From the NCBI GenBank assembly GCA_023390335.1, contig JAEWCZ010000066.1, positions 818,550-882,549 of the forward strand: 64,000 nucleotides of DNA, read 5' to 3'. The stretch comes from Bacillota bacterium. GTDB taxonomy: Bacteria > Bacillota > Clostridia > Acetivibrionales > DSM-1351. The notes under the pieces were generated by a model that saw only the letters and a program-made list of their open reading frames with translations, ran no database searches and was not told the DNA's origin. Below, in pieces: positions 34,704 through 44,224 of this stretch; position 1 is the stretch's first letter, and each line of letters begins with the position of its first letter. The translations under genes were made by a program, and so were the position numbers.

Positions 34704-36293
34704 ATGAAAAAAATTACAAGACTAATCAGCTTAATGCTGATAATTCTGATTCTAGGCGGAACAGTTGCTTATGCTGCCCAAGGAAGCAATCAAACAGTTT
34801 CAGGGGATATATACGTCCCTGTCAAGTTTGCTTGTGAGTCGGTGGGTGCACAGATTTCCTGGGACGCTAAAAAGCAAATTACCACAGTTAAACTGGGCAG
34901 CAAAGAATTAAAACTTTTTGTCAACCGTTGTGATATTATATTAAACGGAAAAACGAAGGTTTTAAAAGAAAAGGTTAAGGTTGAAGAGGGAAGGACAATT
35001 TTACCGCTTAGTGTTTTGAATTCCCAGCTTGGACTAAAACTTACATGCGATGACTATATTAAATTCATTTCGGCAAAATTCATAGACATGGTTAAAGCAG
35101 GGAAGACTTCAGATACTTCATTTTTACTTAGCAAAAGTTTTTCAAAGCATGTGACAACAGAATTTATAAATTCTACATTGGCTCCTGTATTTTCAATTGT
35201 TAAGCCTGATGTTAAAACTATGACCATATCTAAAAACACAGTACACCAGAATGTTTTTATACCGTTCACAGTTCAGCAGGCCAAATACAATTTTATATTG
35301 AGATTTGACTATAGCGGAAAAATAGATGAATTTAATCAGGCAGCTGATTCATCACAATTTACATATTCCAAGCCGTCATACGATAATTCTGTGAACTATA
35401 CAGAAAAAGAAGTAACAATCGGAGAGGGAGAATGGAAGCTTCCCGGTACGCTGACAATGCCAAAGGGGAAAGGCCCGTTTCCGGCACTTATACTGGTACA
35501 CGGTTCAGGCCCTAATGACAGGGATGAAACTTTAGGCCCCCTAAAGCCTTTCAGGGATTTGGCAGTGGGACTTGCAAGTCAGGGAGTAGCAGTTTTGAGA
35601 TACGAGAAAAGAACTTTGGAGTATGGCGTTAGAATACAGTTATTACCTAAACTGACCATGGCTGAAGAATTTGAAGAGGATGCTTTTGCGGCTGCAAAGC
35701 ATCTGAAAACAATAGATGGTATAGATGCTTCAAATATTACTGTATTGGGTCACAGTGAGGGTGGATATGATTTGCCAAGGATACTTGGCAGGGACAAAAC
35801 AGGTACATTCAAAGCCGGAATCATAATGAGCGGATGTTCCAGACCTTTGTACGAACTTCTGCCGGAGCAATATAAATATCTCGCAGGACTGGGCATGGCA
35901 ACTGAGGAGCAGGCTGAGGCTGTGAAGGCACAGGTTTCACTGATACAGGACAAGAGCTTTGATCCGGCAAATCCGCCTAAAGGCTATAGTCTAGGAACTC
36001 CATATTACTTTTATGATATGAAAAACTACGATGTTATCGGAACAGCCAGGCAAATTGAAAAACCGATACTTGTACTGCAGGGTGAAAGAGATTACCAGGT
36101 CAGTCCAAAAACGGACTATGAGGGATGGAAAAAAGCTTTTGAGGATAAATCAAATGCAGAATTCAAGCTTTATCCCAAATTGAATCATATGTATATGGAG
36201 GGAGAAGGACAATCGACTCCTGCCGAATATTATGTAAATGGAAATATTCCTCAATATGTTATAAATGATATTGCCGGATTTATAAAGAAATAA
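34704..36293 (+). CDS. Secreted alpha/beta hydrolase with copper-amine-oxidase-like N-terminal domain
   Basis: 529 residues. Signal peptide (1-25). Residues about 35-110 resemble the wall-associated copper amine oxidase N domain (YVPVKFACESVGAQISWD; TILPLSVLNSQLGL), then a linker domain. From about 235 an alpha/beta hydrolase follows with LVHGSGPNDRD, nucleophile GHSEGG (serine near 350), acid ERDYQV and His in NHMYME. Probable exported esterase or peptidase; substrate unknown. GGAGG precedes the ATG. Confidence 0.85.
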   Translation: MKKITRLISLMLIILILGGTVAYAAQGSNQTVSGDIYVPVKFACESVGAQISWDAKKQITTVKLGSKELKLFVNRCDIILNGKTKVLKEKVKVEEGRTILPLSVLNSQLGLKLTCDDYIKFISAKFIDMVKAGKTSDTSFLLSKSFSKHVTTEFINSTLAPVFSIVKPDVKTMTISKNTVHQNVFIPFTVQQAKYNFILRFDYSGKIDEFNQAADSSQFTYSKPSYDNSVNYTEKEVTIGEGEWKLPGTLTMPKGKGPFPALILVHGSGPNDRDETLGPLKPFRDLAVGLASQGVAVLRYEKRTLEYGVRIQLLPKLTMAEEFEEDAFAAAKHLKTIDGIDASNITVLGHSEGGYDLPRILGRDKTGTFKAGIIMSGCSRPLYELLPEQYKYLAGLGMATEEQAEAVKAQVSLIQDKSFDPANPPKGYSLGTPYYFYDMKNYDVIGTARQIEKPILVLQGERDYQVSPKTDYEGWKKAFEDKSNAEFKLYPKLNHMYMEGEGQSTPAEYYVNGNIPQYVINDIAGFIKK

Positions 36294-36321
36294 AACATTG
36301 CTTAAGAATTCACAAATTGGG

Positions 36322-36353
36322 AACACTTCGTTATATATGACTAACGGAGTGTT
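36322..36353 (+). promoter_or_regulatory. Hairpin sequestering the ribosome binding site of the next gene
   Basis: AACACTTCGTTA (36322-36333) pairs over 12 bp with TAACGGAGTGTT (36342-36353), loop of eight. The GGAG used as SD (36346-36349) lies inside the stem, nine bases before ATG 36359. It may instead act as terminator for the preceding hydrolase, although its T-run is weak. Confidence 0.6.
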
Positions 36354-36358
36354 TCTTT

Positions 36359-37336
36359 ATGTATTTAATCAACAGAATTTTCAACCCGGAAATATATCAG
36401 GGAAGATACAGGAATAGAGGTTATTTTGAGGGGTGGTATTTCAAAATAATTGATAAATGTGCTAAAAATATTTATGCGGTTATTCCCGGTGTGTCAAAAG
36501 CTAAAAATGACAAGCATGCTTTTATTCAGGTAATTGAAGCAGTTTCAGGCAAAACACTTTATAAAAGGTTCCCAATCAGCGAATTTTCATATTCTGCAAA
36601 AGAATTTGATATATCAATAAATGACAATCATTTTGAAAGAAATGGTTTTTCTATTAATATACAGGATGGGGATTTCAATCTCAGCGGAGAGATAAGTTAT
36701 ACCAAAATAGTTCCATTTCCCAAAACCATATTGAATCCCGGGATTATGGGGCCTTTTTCTTTTATACCTTTTATGGAATGTTATCACGGCATTGTTAATA
36801 TACATTGCGGGATTGAAGGAGTTTTAAATATTCACGGCAGGGATACGGATTTTACTGGAGGTTACGGATATCTTGAAAAAGATTGGGGAACCTCTTTTCC
36901 AAAGTCATGGATTTGGCTCCAATGTAATCATTTTAAATCGGAAAACACTTGCCTTATGTTTTCAATCGCATCCATACCCTGGCTGGGTTCAAGTTTTGTC
37001 GGGCTGATTTCATTTTTGAAGCTGGGGGACAGTTTTTTCAGATTTGCAACTTATACGGGAGCTAAAATAAAAAAGTTATATTATGTAAATAATGTACTTC
37101 AGATTTTAGTGGAAGATTCTAAGAATACACTTTCACTAAAAGCTACTGTATCAAAGGGCGGGGGTTTAAAGGCTCCAAAAAACGGTATGATGGATATAGA
37201 TATAACTGAAAGCATAACATCGCAGGTAGATGTTATTTTAAGGGATAAAAACGGTAATATTATTTTTTCAGATTCCGGTAATAATGCAGGGTTGGAACTG
37301 GCAGGGGAATTCAAACAATTTGAAATAGAAAATTAG
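36359..37336 (+). CDS. Tocopherol-cyclase-like family protein
   Basis: 325 residues related by pattern to the tocopherol cyclase family: FNPEIYQGRYRNRGYFEGWY at the N-terminus and GGYGYLEKDWGTSFPKSW near 175. Plant members close the chromanol ring; bacterial relatives are uncharacterised, and tocopherol is not expected in a strict anaerobe. No signal peptide seen. Expression may be controlled by the hairpin that hides its SD. Confidence 0.8.
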   Translation: MYLINRIFNPEIYQGRYRNRGYFEGWYFKIIDKCAKNIYAVIPGVSKAKNDKHAFIQVIEAVSGKTLYKRFPISEFSYSAKEFDISINDNHFERNGFSINIQDGDFNLSGEISYTKIVPFPKTILNPGIMGPFSFIPFMECYHGIVNIHCGIEGVLNIHGRDTDFTGGYGYLEKDWGTSFPKSWIWLQCNHFKSENTCLMFSIASIPWLGSSFVGLISFLKLGDSFFRFATYTGAKIKKLYYVNNVLQILVEDSKNTLSLKATVSKGGGLKAPKNGMMDIDITESITSQVDVILRDKNGNIIFSDSGNNAGLELAGEFKQFEIEN

Positions 37337-37339
37337 TTC

Positions 37340-37368
37340 TTTACCAGTTTAAAAAGTTATGATAAAAT
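37340..37368 (+). promoter_or_regulatory. Promoter of the thiamine operon leader
   Basis: TTTACC (37340-37345), 17 bases, TAAAAT (37363-37368), just before the first TPP aptamer. Confidence 0.6.
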
Positions 37369-37375
37369 TCAAAAG

Positions 37376-37462
37376 TACTAGTTGCGGGGGAACCATTTTG
37401 GTTGAGAAGGTAAAACCTGACCCTTGGAACCTGTCGGTTAACACCGGTGTAGGGAAGCAAAA
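37376..37462 (+). ncRNA. TPP riboswitch (THI element), first copy
   Basis: THI-box blocks: GGTTGAGAAGG, ACCTGACCCTTGGAACCTG, TCGGTTAACACCGGTGTAGG and GAAGCAAA. Senses thiamine pyrophosphate. Confidence 0.93.
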
Positions 37463-37496
37463 TATTATCAGAAATTTTAGAAGAGATTTTGATAAA

Positions 37497-37533
37497 TGCC
37501 GCTCACCTTACAATGGTGGGCGTTTTTTATTTT
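37497..37533 (+). terminator. Terminator of the first TPP riboswitch
   Basis: CGCTCACC, loop TTACAAT, GGTGGGCG, then TTTTTT. Confidence 0.88.
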
Positions 37534-37546
37534 AAAAGTTTATAGT

Positions 37547-37632
37547 GACTTGTGGGGGGACCATTTTTGGTTGAGAAGGTAAAACCTGACCCTTGGAACC
37601 TGTCGGTTAACACCGGTGTAGGGAAGCAAATA
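37547..37632 (+). ncRNA. TPP riboswitch, second tandem copy
   Basis: Same conserved blocks; identical to the first copy over about 65 consecutive bases from TTTTGGTTGAGAAGG to GGGAAGCAAA. The start differs (GTGGGGGGACC versus GCGGGGGAACC). Confidence 0.93.
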
Positions 37633-37652
37633 CGATTAATTATTGTATAGGT

Positions 37653-37688
37653 TAAGGTGCTTTCCTTTTGGGAGGCACTTTTTTTATT
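37653..37688 (+). terminator. Terminator of the second TPP riboswitch
   Basis: GTGCTTTCC / GGAGGCAC stem with one bulge, followed by a long T-run, ending just before the thiD SD. Confidence 0.8.
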
Positions 37689-37706
37689 AAGGAGGTGTAG
37701 TGTTTA

Positions 37707-38519
37707 ATGAAAAAAGTATTAACTATAGCAGGGTCTGACTGTAGCGGAGGAGCAGGAATTCAGGCAGATTTGAAAACCTTTGCTGCTCATGGCGTTTATG
37801 GAATGAGTGTTATTGTATCAGTGGTAGCAGAGAATACGTGCCGCGTCATTGATATTCAGGACATAACTCCACATATAATTAAAAAGCAGATGGATGCAGT
37901 TTTTGAAGACATAATACCTGATGCTGTAAAAATAGGTATGTTGTCAGGAAAAGAGTGTATGGAGGCCGTTGCTGAAAAATTGGAACAGTATAAGCCGGTA
38001 AATGTGGTTATTGACCCTGTGATGATTGCAAAAGGCGGTCACGCTCTGATGAAAGAAGAGGCCCTGGATTTTTTTATAAAAAGACTAATACCTCTGGCGG
38101 GCATGCTAACTCCCAATATTCCTGAGGCAGAAGCGATAACCGGGATGCGGATTAATACTCGTGAGGATATGAAAGAGGCAGCGGTTAGCATACACAAAAT
38201 GGGTGCAGGTAGTGTTCTGGTAAAAGGTGGACATTTGAATGGAGATGCGGAAGACATACTTTTTGACGGAAGAGAATTTTACATATATTCAACTAAAAGA
38301 ATCCAGACAAAAAATACCCATGGAACAGGGTGTACATTTTCTTCTGCCATAGCCTCAAACCTTGCTTTGGGACTTCCTTTTCCAACAGCGGTTGAAAAAG
38401 CAAAAGCATTCGTCACAATGGCAATTGAACATTCACTAGAAATCGGAAAGGGGCATGGCCCCACACATCATTTATATGGAATTTACAAAAACGGATTGAA
38501 TAATTGGAGGTTACTATGA
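37707..38519 (+). CDS. thiD: Hydroxymethylpyrimidine (phosphate) kinase ThiD
   Basis: 270 residues of the ribokinase fold. TIAGSDCSGGAGIQADLKTF at the N-terminus is the family signature; HGTGCTFSSAIA near 210 contains the catalytic Asp-equivalent loop region. Phosphorylates HMP and HMP-P for thiamine synthesis. AAGGAGG upstream. Overlaps the thiC start (ATGA), so the genes are translationally coupled. Confidence 0.95.
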   Translation: MKKVLTIAGSDCSGGAGIQADLKTFAAHGVYGMSVIVSVVAENTCRVIDIQDITPHIIKKQMDAVFEDIIPDAVKIGMLSGKECMEAVAEKLEQYKPVNVVIDPVMIAKGGHALMKEEALDFFIKRLIPLAGMLTPNIPEAEAITGMRINTREDMKEAAVSIHKMGAGSVLVKGGHLNGDAEDILFDGREFYIYSTKRIQTKNTHGTGCTFSSAIASNLALGLPFPTAVEKAKAFVTMAIEHSLEIGKGHGPTHHLYGIYKNGLNNWRLL

Positions 38520-39826
38520 ATTACAAAACACAGATGGAAGCGGCAAAAAAAGGTGTTATTACAAATGAAATGATGATTGTTGCACAGAAGGAGTCAATGG
38601 ATCTAAACAAGCTTTGTGAGCTTGTGGGTGAGGGCAAAATAGCTATTCCAGCAAATATAAACCACAAGTCCCTAAGTCCCGAGGGAATAGGACAAGGATT
38701 GAGAACCAAAATTAATGTAAACTTGGGAATATCGGGAGATTGTCCTGACTACACAAAAGAAATGGAAAAGGTTGATATGTCAATCAAGTTTGGCGTTGAG
38801 GCAATAATGGACCTTAGTAATTACGGAAAGACAAATACTTTCCGCAAAGAGCTTATAAAGCGTTCACCTGCCATGATAGGAACAGTTCCCATGTATGATG
38901 CCATAGGCTACCTTGAAAAGGACTTGATGGATATAAAGGCTTCGGATTTTTTGAAGGTTGTTGAAGCTCACGCTGTAGAAGGTGTGGATTTTATGACAAT
39001 TCATGCGGGAATAAATAAGCGTGCCGTTGAATGTTTCAAACGCTCAAAAAGGCTTACCAATATCGTTTCAAGGGGAGGTTCCCTTCTTTTTGCATGGATG
39101 GAAATGACAGGTAATGAAAATCCATTTTATGAATATTACGATGAATTTCTTGAGATACTCAGGGAATATGATGTAACCATAAGTTTAGGAGATGCACTAA
39201 GGCCAGGAAGTATCAACGACAGTTCGGACGCCGGACAATTAAGCGAGCTTATTGAACTGGGCAATCTGACCAAGCGTGCATGGGAAAAAGATGTGCAGGT
39301 AATGGTAGAGGGGCCGGGTCACATGGCTATGAATGAAATAGCCGCCAATATGACTATTCAAAAGAGATTGTGTCATGGAGCACCATTCTATGTGCTGGGG
39401 CCTCTGGTAACTGACATAGCACCGGGTTATGACCATATCACTTCCGCAATAGGGGGAGCAATTGCTGCGGCAAACGGTGCAGATTTCTTGTGTTACGTAA
39501 CCCCGGCAGAGCATTTAAGACTGCCTGATCTTTCGGATGTAAAAGAAGGAATAATTGCTTCAAAAATAGCTGCTCATGCTGCCGATATTGCAAAAGGAAT
39601 ACCTAATGCCCGTGAAATAGATAATAAAATGAGCGATGCAAGACGTCGTATTGACTGGGAAGAAATGTTCTCATATGCCATTGACGAAGATAAGGCAAGA
39701 GCATATTTTGAAAGCACACCTCCCACTGACAAACATACCTGCTCAATGTGCGGAAAAATGTGTGCTATGAGGACAACAAACAAGATTCTGGCAGGTGAAA
39801 AGGTAGAGTTTATTACTGAGAAATAG
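38516..39826 (+). CDS. thiC: Phosphomethylpyrimidine synthase ThiC
   Basis: 436-residue radical SAM enzyme converting AIR to HMP-P. Unusual C-terminal cluster motif CSMCGKMCAM supplies three Cys for the [4Fe-4S] site; the rest matches bacterial ThiC (NVNLGISGDCPDY; EGPGHMAMNEI). Start ATG 38516 with GGAGG; 38504 in-frame start is weaker. Confidence 0.97.
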   Translation: MNYKTQMEAAKKGVITNEMMIVAQKESMDLNKLCELVGEGKIAIPANINHKSLSPEGIGQGLRTKINVNLGISGDCPDYTKEMEKVDMSIKFGVEAIMDLSNYGKTNTFRKELIKRSPAMIGTVPMYDAIGYLEKDLMDIKASDFLKVVEAHAVEGVDFMTIHAGINKRAVECFKRSKRLTNIVSRGGSLLFAWMEMTGNENPFYEYYDEFLEILREYDVTISLGDALRPGSINDSSDAGQLSELIELGNLTKRAWEKDVQVMVEGPGHMAMNEIAANMTIQKRLCHGAPFYVLGPLVTDIAPGYDHITSAIGGAIAAANGADFLCYVTPAEHLRLPDLSDVKEGIIASKIAAHAADIAKGIPNAREIDNKMSDARRRIDWEEMFSYAIDEDKARAYFESTPPTDKHTCSMCGKMCAMRTTNKILAGEKVEFITEK

Positions 39827-39841
39827 TAAAGGGGTATACAT

Positions 39842-40663
39842 ATGGATAATTATATAAAGCAAATAACAGGCTTAATTGCTGAAGTCAGGAGCAAAAAGCC
39901 GCTTATTCACAATATTACAAATTATGTAACTGTCAATGACTGTGCAAATGTTGTTCTGGCAATAGGTGCATCACCTATAATGGCGGATGATATTAATGAG
40001 GTTGCGGATATAACAGCTATTTCTTCCGCACTTGTAATAAATATTGGAACTCTAAATAAAAGAACAATAGAATCCATGATTTTATCCGGTAAAAAAGCAA
40101 ATGAGAAGGGTATTCCAGTTATATTCGATCCTGTTGGAGCGGGAGCTTCAGCTATGAGAAATGAGACTACACGGGCTATTCTTGATACAGTCAAAATAAG
40201 TGTTTTGCGTGGGAATTTGTCTGAAGTGTCCTACGTAGCAGGGCTTAATGCAGCAACAAAAGGTGTTGATGCTTCCGAGGCGGATATTAAATCAAATGAT
40301 TCCATTGCCGTTGCAAAAACTGCAGCAGAAAAGCTTGGTTGTGTAGTAGCTGTAACTGGGGCCGTGGATGTTATTTCAGACGGTAAAAACGTTGTGACTA
40401 TCTCCAACGGACATAAAATGCTGTCAAATGTCACAGGAACAGGGTGTATGACTACTGCCTTGGTAGGTTCCTTCTGCGGGGGAGTAAAAGATAATTTCAA
40501 AGCTGCCGTGGCAGGGGTTACAGTGATGGGAATAGCGGGAGAGATTGCCTATGAAGCCGCAGGCCATAAAGGTACGGGAAGCTACCATATTGCTATTATT
40601 GATGCCATTAGTAAAATTGATGAAAATATTTTTGGAGAGAAGGCAAGAATAAATGAAATCTAA
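39842..40663 (+). CDS. thiM: Hydroxyethylthiazole kinase ThiM
   Basis: 273 residues: PLIHNITNYVTVNDCANVVL near 20, IFDPVGAGAS near 97 and VTGTGCMTTALVG near 200 are ThiM signatures. Salvages thiazole for thiamine. Its end overlaps the thiE start. Confidence 0.96.
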   Translation: MDNYIKQITGLIAEVRSKKPLIHNITNYVTVNDCANVVLAIGASPIMADDINEVADITAISSALVINIGTLNKRTIESMILSGKKANEKGIPVIFDPVGAGASAMRNETTRAILDTVKISVLRGNLSEVSYVAGLNAATKGVDASEADIKSNDSIAVAKTAAEKLGCVVAVTGAVDVISDGKNVVTISNGHKMLSNVTGTGCMTTALVGSFCGGVKDNFKAAVAGVTVMGIAGEIAYEAAGHKGTGSYHIAIIDAISKIDENIFGEKARINEI

Positions 40664-41285
40664 AATAGATTATACTCTTTATCTTGTAACCGACCGTGAC
40701 CTGATGAGTACCAAAACACTGGAAGAGGCAGTAGAACAGGCGATACAAGGAGGCTGTACTTTGGTTCAGTTACGGGAAAAGACAGCTTCTTCCCGCAATT
40801 TTTATGAAACTGCTATTAATGTAAAAACCATAACAGACAAATACAATATACCGCTTATCATAAATGACAGAGTTGATATAGCTTTGGCAATAGATGCTGA
40901 TGGAGTCCATGTGGGGCAGAGCGATCTACCGGCGGCGGTTGTCAGAAAAATCATTGGTAAAGATAAAATACTCGGTGTATCAGCGGGGACTGTTGAGAAG
41001 GCGATTGAGGCTCAAAGGGAGGGTGCTGATTATATTGGAGTGGGTGCCTTATTTTCTACAAGTACTAAAACAGATGCAAAGTCAGTATCCAGAGAAACTC
41101 TTATGAAAATTATAAAAGAAGTATCAATTCCTGTAGTAGGCATAGGCGGAATAAATTCTGAGAATGCAGTACAACTCAAAAATACGGGAATAAACGGGAT
41201 TGCCGTAGTATCGGCTATTATTGCACAAAAGGATATAAAATCTTCTGCTAAAAAAATGCTTGAAATATTCAACAGTAAGGCTTAA
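40653..41285 (+). CDS. thiE: Thiamine-phosphate synthase ThiE
   Basis: 210-residue TIM barrel coupling HMP-PP and thiazole phosphate. LYLVTDRDLM, LVQLREKTASSRNF, IINDRVDIALAIDADGVHVG and VGIGGINSENA are characteristic. Overlaps thiM by 11 bases; last gene of the operon, so thiazole supply here relies on salvage via ThiM or genes elsewhere. Confidence 0.96.
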   Translation: MKSKIDYTLYLVTDRDLMSTKTLEEAVEQAIQGGCTLVQLREKTASSRNFYETAINVKTITDKYNIPLIINDRVDIALAIDADGVHVGQSDLPAAVVRKIIGKDKILGVSAGTVEKAIEAQREGADYIGVGALFSTSTKTDAKSVSRETLMKIIKEVSIPVVGIGGINSENAVQLKNTGINGIAVVSAIIAQKDIKSSAKKMLEIFNSKA

Positions 41286-41299
41286 AGAAAGTTAAATAT

Positions 41300-41348
41300 A
41301 ATACCTCAAATCCCACCGGATATTAAGGAAGGGTTTGAGGTATTTTTA
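41300..41348 (+). terminator. Terminator of the thiamine operon
   Basis: ATACCTCAAATCCC and GGGTTTGAGGTAT pair around a 17-base loop, followed by TTTTATT. Confidence 0.88.
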
Positions 41349-41476
41349 TTATTTAAAAATTGCCAGTAGCATAATCAATGTCTTTGTTAGGAAAAACTAA
41401 AGTAACATGAAAGTTGACGTAATAAATTTATTGATGGTATTATTATGTAAATCAATTTATTCAGTGGAGTATATTA

Positions 41477-42808
41477 ATGAAGCATACATTGACAACCGGG
41501 CTAAAGAAAAAAATATATATCCCTGTAAGAAATAAGTTTATTATAAGCATGATCGTAGGACTAGCTTGGATGGCGGTATCGATCTATTTTTCACTGCCAT
41601 GGATAAATGATTTGTCACTTTACATAACTATGCCAATTGCAATACTGGTTATTGCTGGTATAGCTTATATTCCAGGATATTTGAATGCATTCATGGTATC
41701 GAGCCTTTTATTGGACAGACAGCCAAAACTAAAAAATCCTACTCCCAAAGTTCCTGTAACAATACTAATTGCATGTTATAACGAGGAAAATAGCATTGAG
41801 AATACCGTTAAATATGTGGCAACGCAGGATTATGAGGGAGAAATAAGGTTATTAGTTATCGATAATAATTCAAAGGACAAAACAGCTGAGGCTGCTAAAA
41901 TAGCCGGAGAAAAAATGAACCTCAACCTGACTGTAATTCATGAGAGTACCCCAGGTAAAAACTTCGCTTTAAATGCTGCACTTGAACATGTGGAAACAGA
42001 ATATGTCTTGACACTTGATGCAGATACATTGCTGCATAAATCTGCATTGAGGAATATAGTTGCACGTATGGAAAGTTCCCCGGATGATGTATGTGCGGTG
42101 GCTGGAACAGTTTTGGTAAGGAACAGCAGAGGAAATATTCTTGCCAGAATTCAGGAATGGGATTATTTTTTAGGAATTGCCAGTATAAAAAGATTGCAGG
42201 GGTTATTTCAAAGTACTCTGGTGGCTCAGGGGGCTTTTTCACTTTATAAAACCGATTTAGTAAGGAAAGTCGGGGGATGGCCTGATGCGATTGGTGAGGA
42301 TATTGTTCTCACCTGGAGTTTTTTAAAGAATAATCGCAGGGTTTATTTTGAGCCGCTGGCAGTAGCATTTACTGATGTTCCTACTTCATTAAAGCACTTT
42401 TTTAGACAAAGAAGCAGGTGGGCAAGAGGAATGGTGGAAGCCTTAAAGTTATTTAAGCCTTGGACACAGCCTATTTATTCTGCAAGATATCTAACAGGAT
42501 GCAACCTATTCATGCCTTTTATGGATTTTGTATATACTTTTTGCTGGCTGCCGGGATTGATACTGGCCTTTTTTGGACACTTTTGGATAGTTGGGCCTGC
42601 AACCCTTTTTGTAATACCACTCTCATTGCTTCAGAATTTTGTACTGTACAACTACCAAAAAGGTGTGTTCAAATCTTTAAACCTGCGGGTCAGGAGAAAT
42701 ATTATAGGATTTGTTTTGTATGTTTTGTGTTATCAGGTGTTAATGAGTCCTATTTCTGTTTGGGGATATATTCAGGAAACCCTTAAGCTAAGGAGAGTGT
42801 GGAAATAA
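41477..42808 (+). CDS. Processive family 2 glycosyltransferase, membrane-bound
   Basis: 443 residues: two N-terminal transmembrane helices (20-75), a GT2 domain with DAD (181-183), GED (273-275) and RQRSRW (310-315, the processive QxxRW-type motif), then three C-terminal transmembrane segments. Resembles poly-N-acetylglucosamine, hyaluronan or cellulose synthase-like enzymes; the polymer cannot be told from sequence. Stands alone, so not within a visible pga or bcs cluster. Confidence 0.9.
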   Translation: MKHTLTTGLKKKIYIPVRNKFIISMIVGLAWMAVSIYFSLPWINDLSLYITMPIAILVIAGIAYIPGYLNAFMVSSLLLDRQPKLKNPTPKVPVTILIACYNEENSIENTVKYVATQDYEGEIRLLVIDNNSKDKTAEAAKIAGEKMNLNLTVIHESTPGKNFALNAALEHVETEYVLTLDADTLLHKSALRNIVARMESSPDDVCAVAGTVLVRNSRGNILARIQEWDYFLGIASIKRLQGLFQSTLVAQGAFSLYKTDLVRKVGGWPDAIGEDIVLTWSFLKNNRRVYFEPLAVAFTDVPTSLKHFFRQRSRWARGMVEALKLFKPWTQPIYSARYLTGCNLFMPFMDFVYTFCWLPGLILAFFGHFWIVGPATLFVIPLSLLQNFVLYNYQKGVFKSLNLRVRRNIIGFVLYVLCYQVLMSPISVWGYIQETLKLRRVWK

Positions 42809-42917
42809 CATTCTTTTTGTACAAAAGTCATAGTTAACAAATTATTTTTTTACATGTCTTTGTTTATAATTACTAAATTATTTCTAAAAAAATTAAAGGA
42901 TTATAAAAAAAATCACA

Positions 42918-42946
42918 TTCATTAAGGTTAAGTAAAAGATTAATAT
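42918..42946 (+). promoter_or_regulatory. Possible promoter of the sugar importer
   Basis: TTCATT, 17 bases, TAATAT (42941-42946). The -35 is weak and the distance to the SD is about 80 bases, so this is tentative. The rest of the 42809-43040 gap shows no gene. Confidence 0.35.
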
Positions 42947-43040
42947 ATCAGTATAAAACTTGACCGACAGACTTATTGTTCCCGGAATTTACTTCTAATA
43001 TACGTCGGAAGGGTAAAATATTTTCAGGAGGAATAAAGAC

Positions 43041-44177
43041 ATGAAAAAGGTAATCGCTTTGATTTTAGTAGCTGTTCTTTCAGTAGGTATGCTGGCAGCT
43101 TGTGGAACTTCAACTGATACTTCTGCATCTGCATCTTCATCAGCAGCATCCACTGATTCTGCAAAAGCAACTGATACAGCTACAGGTGGACAATTAATCG
43201 GTGTAGCTATGCCTACACAGTCATTGCAGCGTTGGAACCAAGATGGTGCCAATATGAAAAAAGAACTTGAAGCAAAAGGCTACAAAGTTGATCTTCAGTA
43301 TGCCAACAATGATGTAAACACTCAGATTCAACAGATTGAAAACATGATTGTTAAGGGAAGTAAAGTTGTTGTTATTGCAGCTATCGACGGTTCAGCACTT
43401 TCTGACGTTTTGAAAAAAGCAGCAGATAGTGGAGTAAAAGTAATAGCTTATGACAGACTTATAATGAAGACTCCAAACGTAGACTATTATGCAACTTTTG
43501 ATAATTTCAAGGTTGGTGTAATTCAAGGTCAATACATTGAGACAAAGTTAGGTCTTAAAGATGGAAAAGGACCATTCAATATTGAACTTTTTGGCGGATC
43601 ACCTGATGATAATAATGCAAATTACTTCTTCGACGGTGCATATAGTATTTTGAAACCATATATAGACAGCGGTAAGCTTGTTGTAACAAGTGGTCAGAAA
43701 GATTTCGCAAAAATCGCAATCCAGGGTTGGGATTCTGCAAAAGCACAAGCAAGAATGGATAATCTGATTACAGCTAATTATGCAGGCGGCAAAAAACTTG
43801 ATGCAGTTCTTTCACCAAATGACAGCCTTGCAATCGGTATTGTTGCATCTCTTAAAAATGCAGGTTTCGGCAGCAGCGACAAACCATATCCAATTATTAC
43901 CGGACAGGATTGCGACAAGCCAAACGTTATAGCAATGATTAACGGACAGCAGTCAATGTCAATATTCAAGGATACAAGAACTCTGGCATCAAAGGTTGTT
44001 GAAATGGTTGATGCTCTGTTACAAGGAAAAGAAGCTCCTGTTAACGATACTAAGACATATGACAACGAAAAGAAAGTTGTTCCTTCCTTCCTTTGCGACC
44101 CTGTATACGCTGACAAAGACAACTACAAGCAAATTCTTGTTGACAGTGGCTACTACAAGGAAGCTGATCTGAAGTAG
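43041..44177 (+). CDS. Sugar-binding lipoprotein of an ABC importer (ChvE/XylF-like)
   Basis: 378 residues. Lipoprotein signal with lipobox LAAC (Cys21), Ser/Thr-rich linker, then a type I periplasmic-binding fold (IGVAMPTQSLQRWNQDG; VVIAAIDGSALSDVLKKAAD; VIAYDRLIMKTPNVDYYATF). The sequence resembles the multiple-sugar ChvE / xylose XylF group, so a pentose or hexose monosaccharide is likely. AGGAGG before the ATG; followed by a stable hairpin, the ATPase and the permease. Confidence 0.92.
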   Translation: MKKVIALILVAVLSVGMLAACGTSTDTSASASSSAASTDSAKATDTATGGQLIGVAMPTQSLQRWNQDGANMKKELEAKGYKVDLQYANNDVNTQIQQIENMIVKGSKVVVIAAIDGSALSDVLKKAADSGVKVIAYDRLIMKTPNVDYYATFDNFKVGVIQGQYIETKLGLKDGKGPFNIELFGGSPDDNNANYFFDGAYSILKPYIDSGKLVVTSGQKDFAKIAIQGWDSAKAQARMDNLITANYAGGKKLDAVLSPNDSLAIGIVASLKNAGFGSSDKPYPIITGQDCDKPNVIAMINGQQSMSIFKDTRTLASKVVEMVDALLQGKEAPVNDTKTYDNEKKVVPSFLCDPVYADKDNYKQILVDSGYYKEADLK

Positions 44178-44224
44178 TAAATAGCAGGATATGCAAATAA
44201 TTTCATTAAGAAGCTAATTACATT

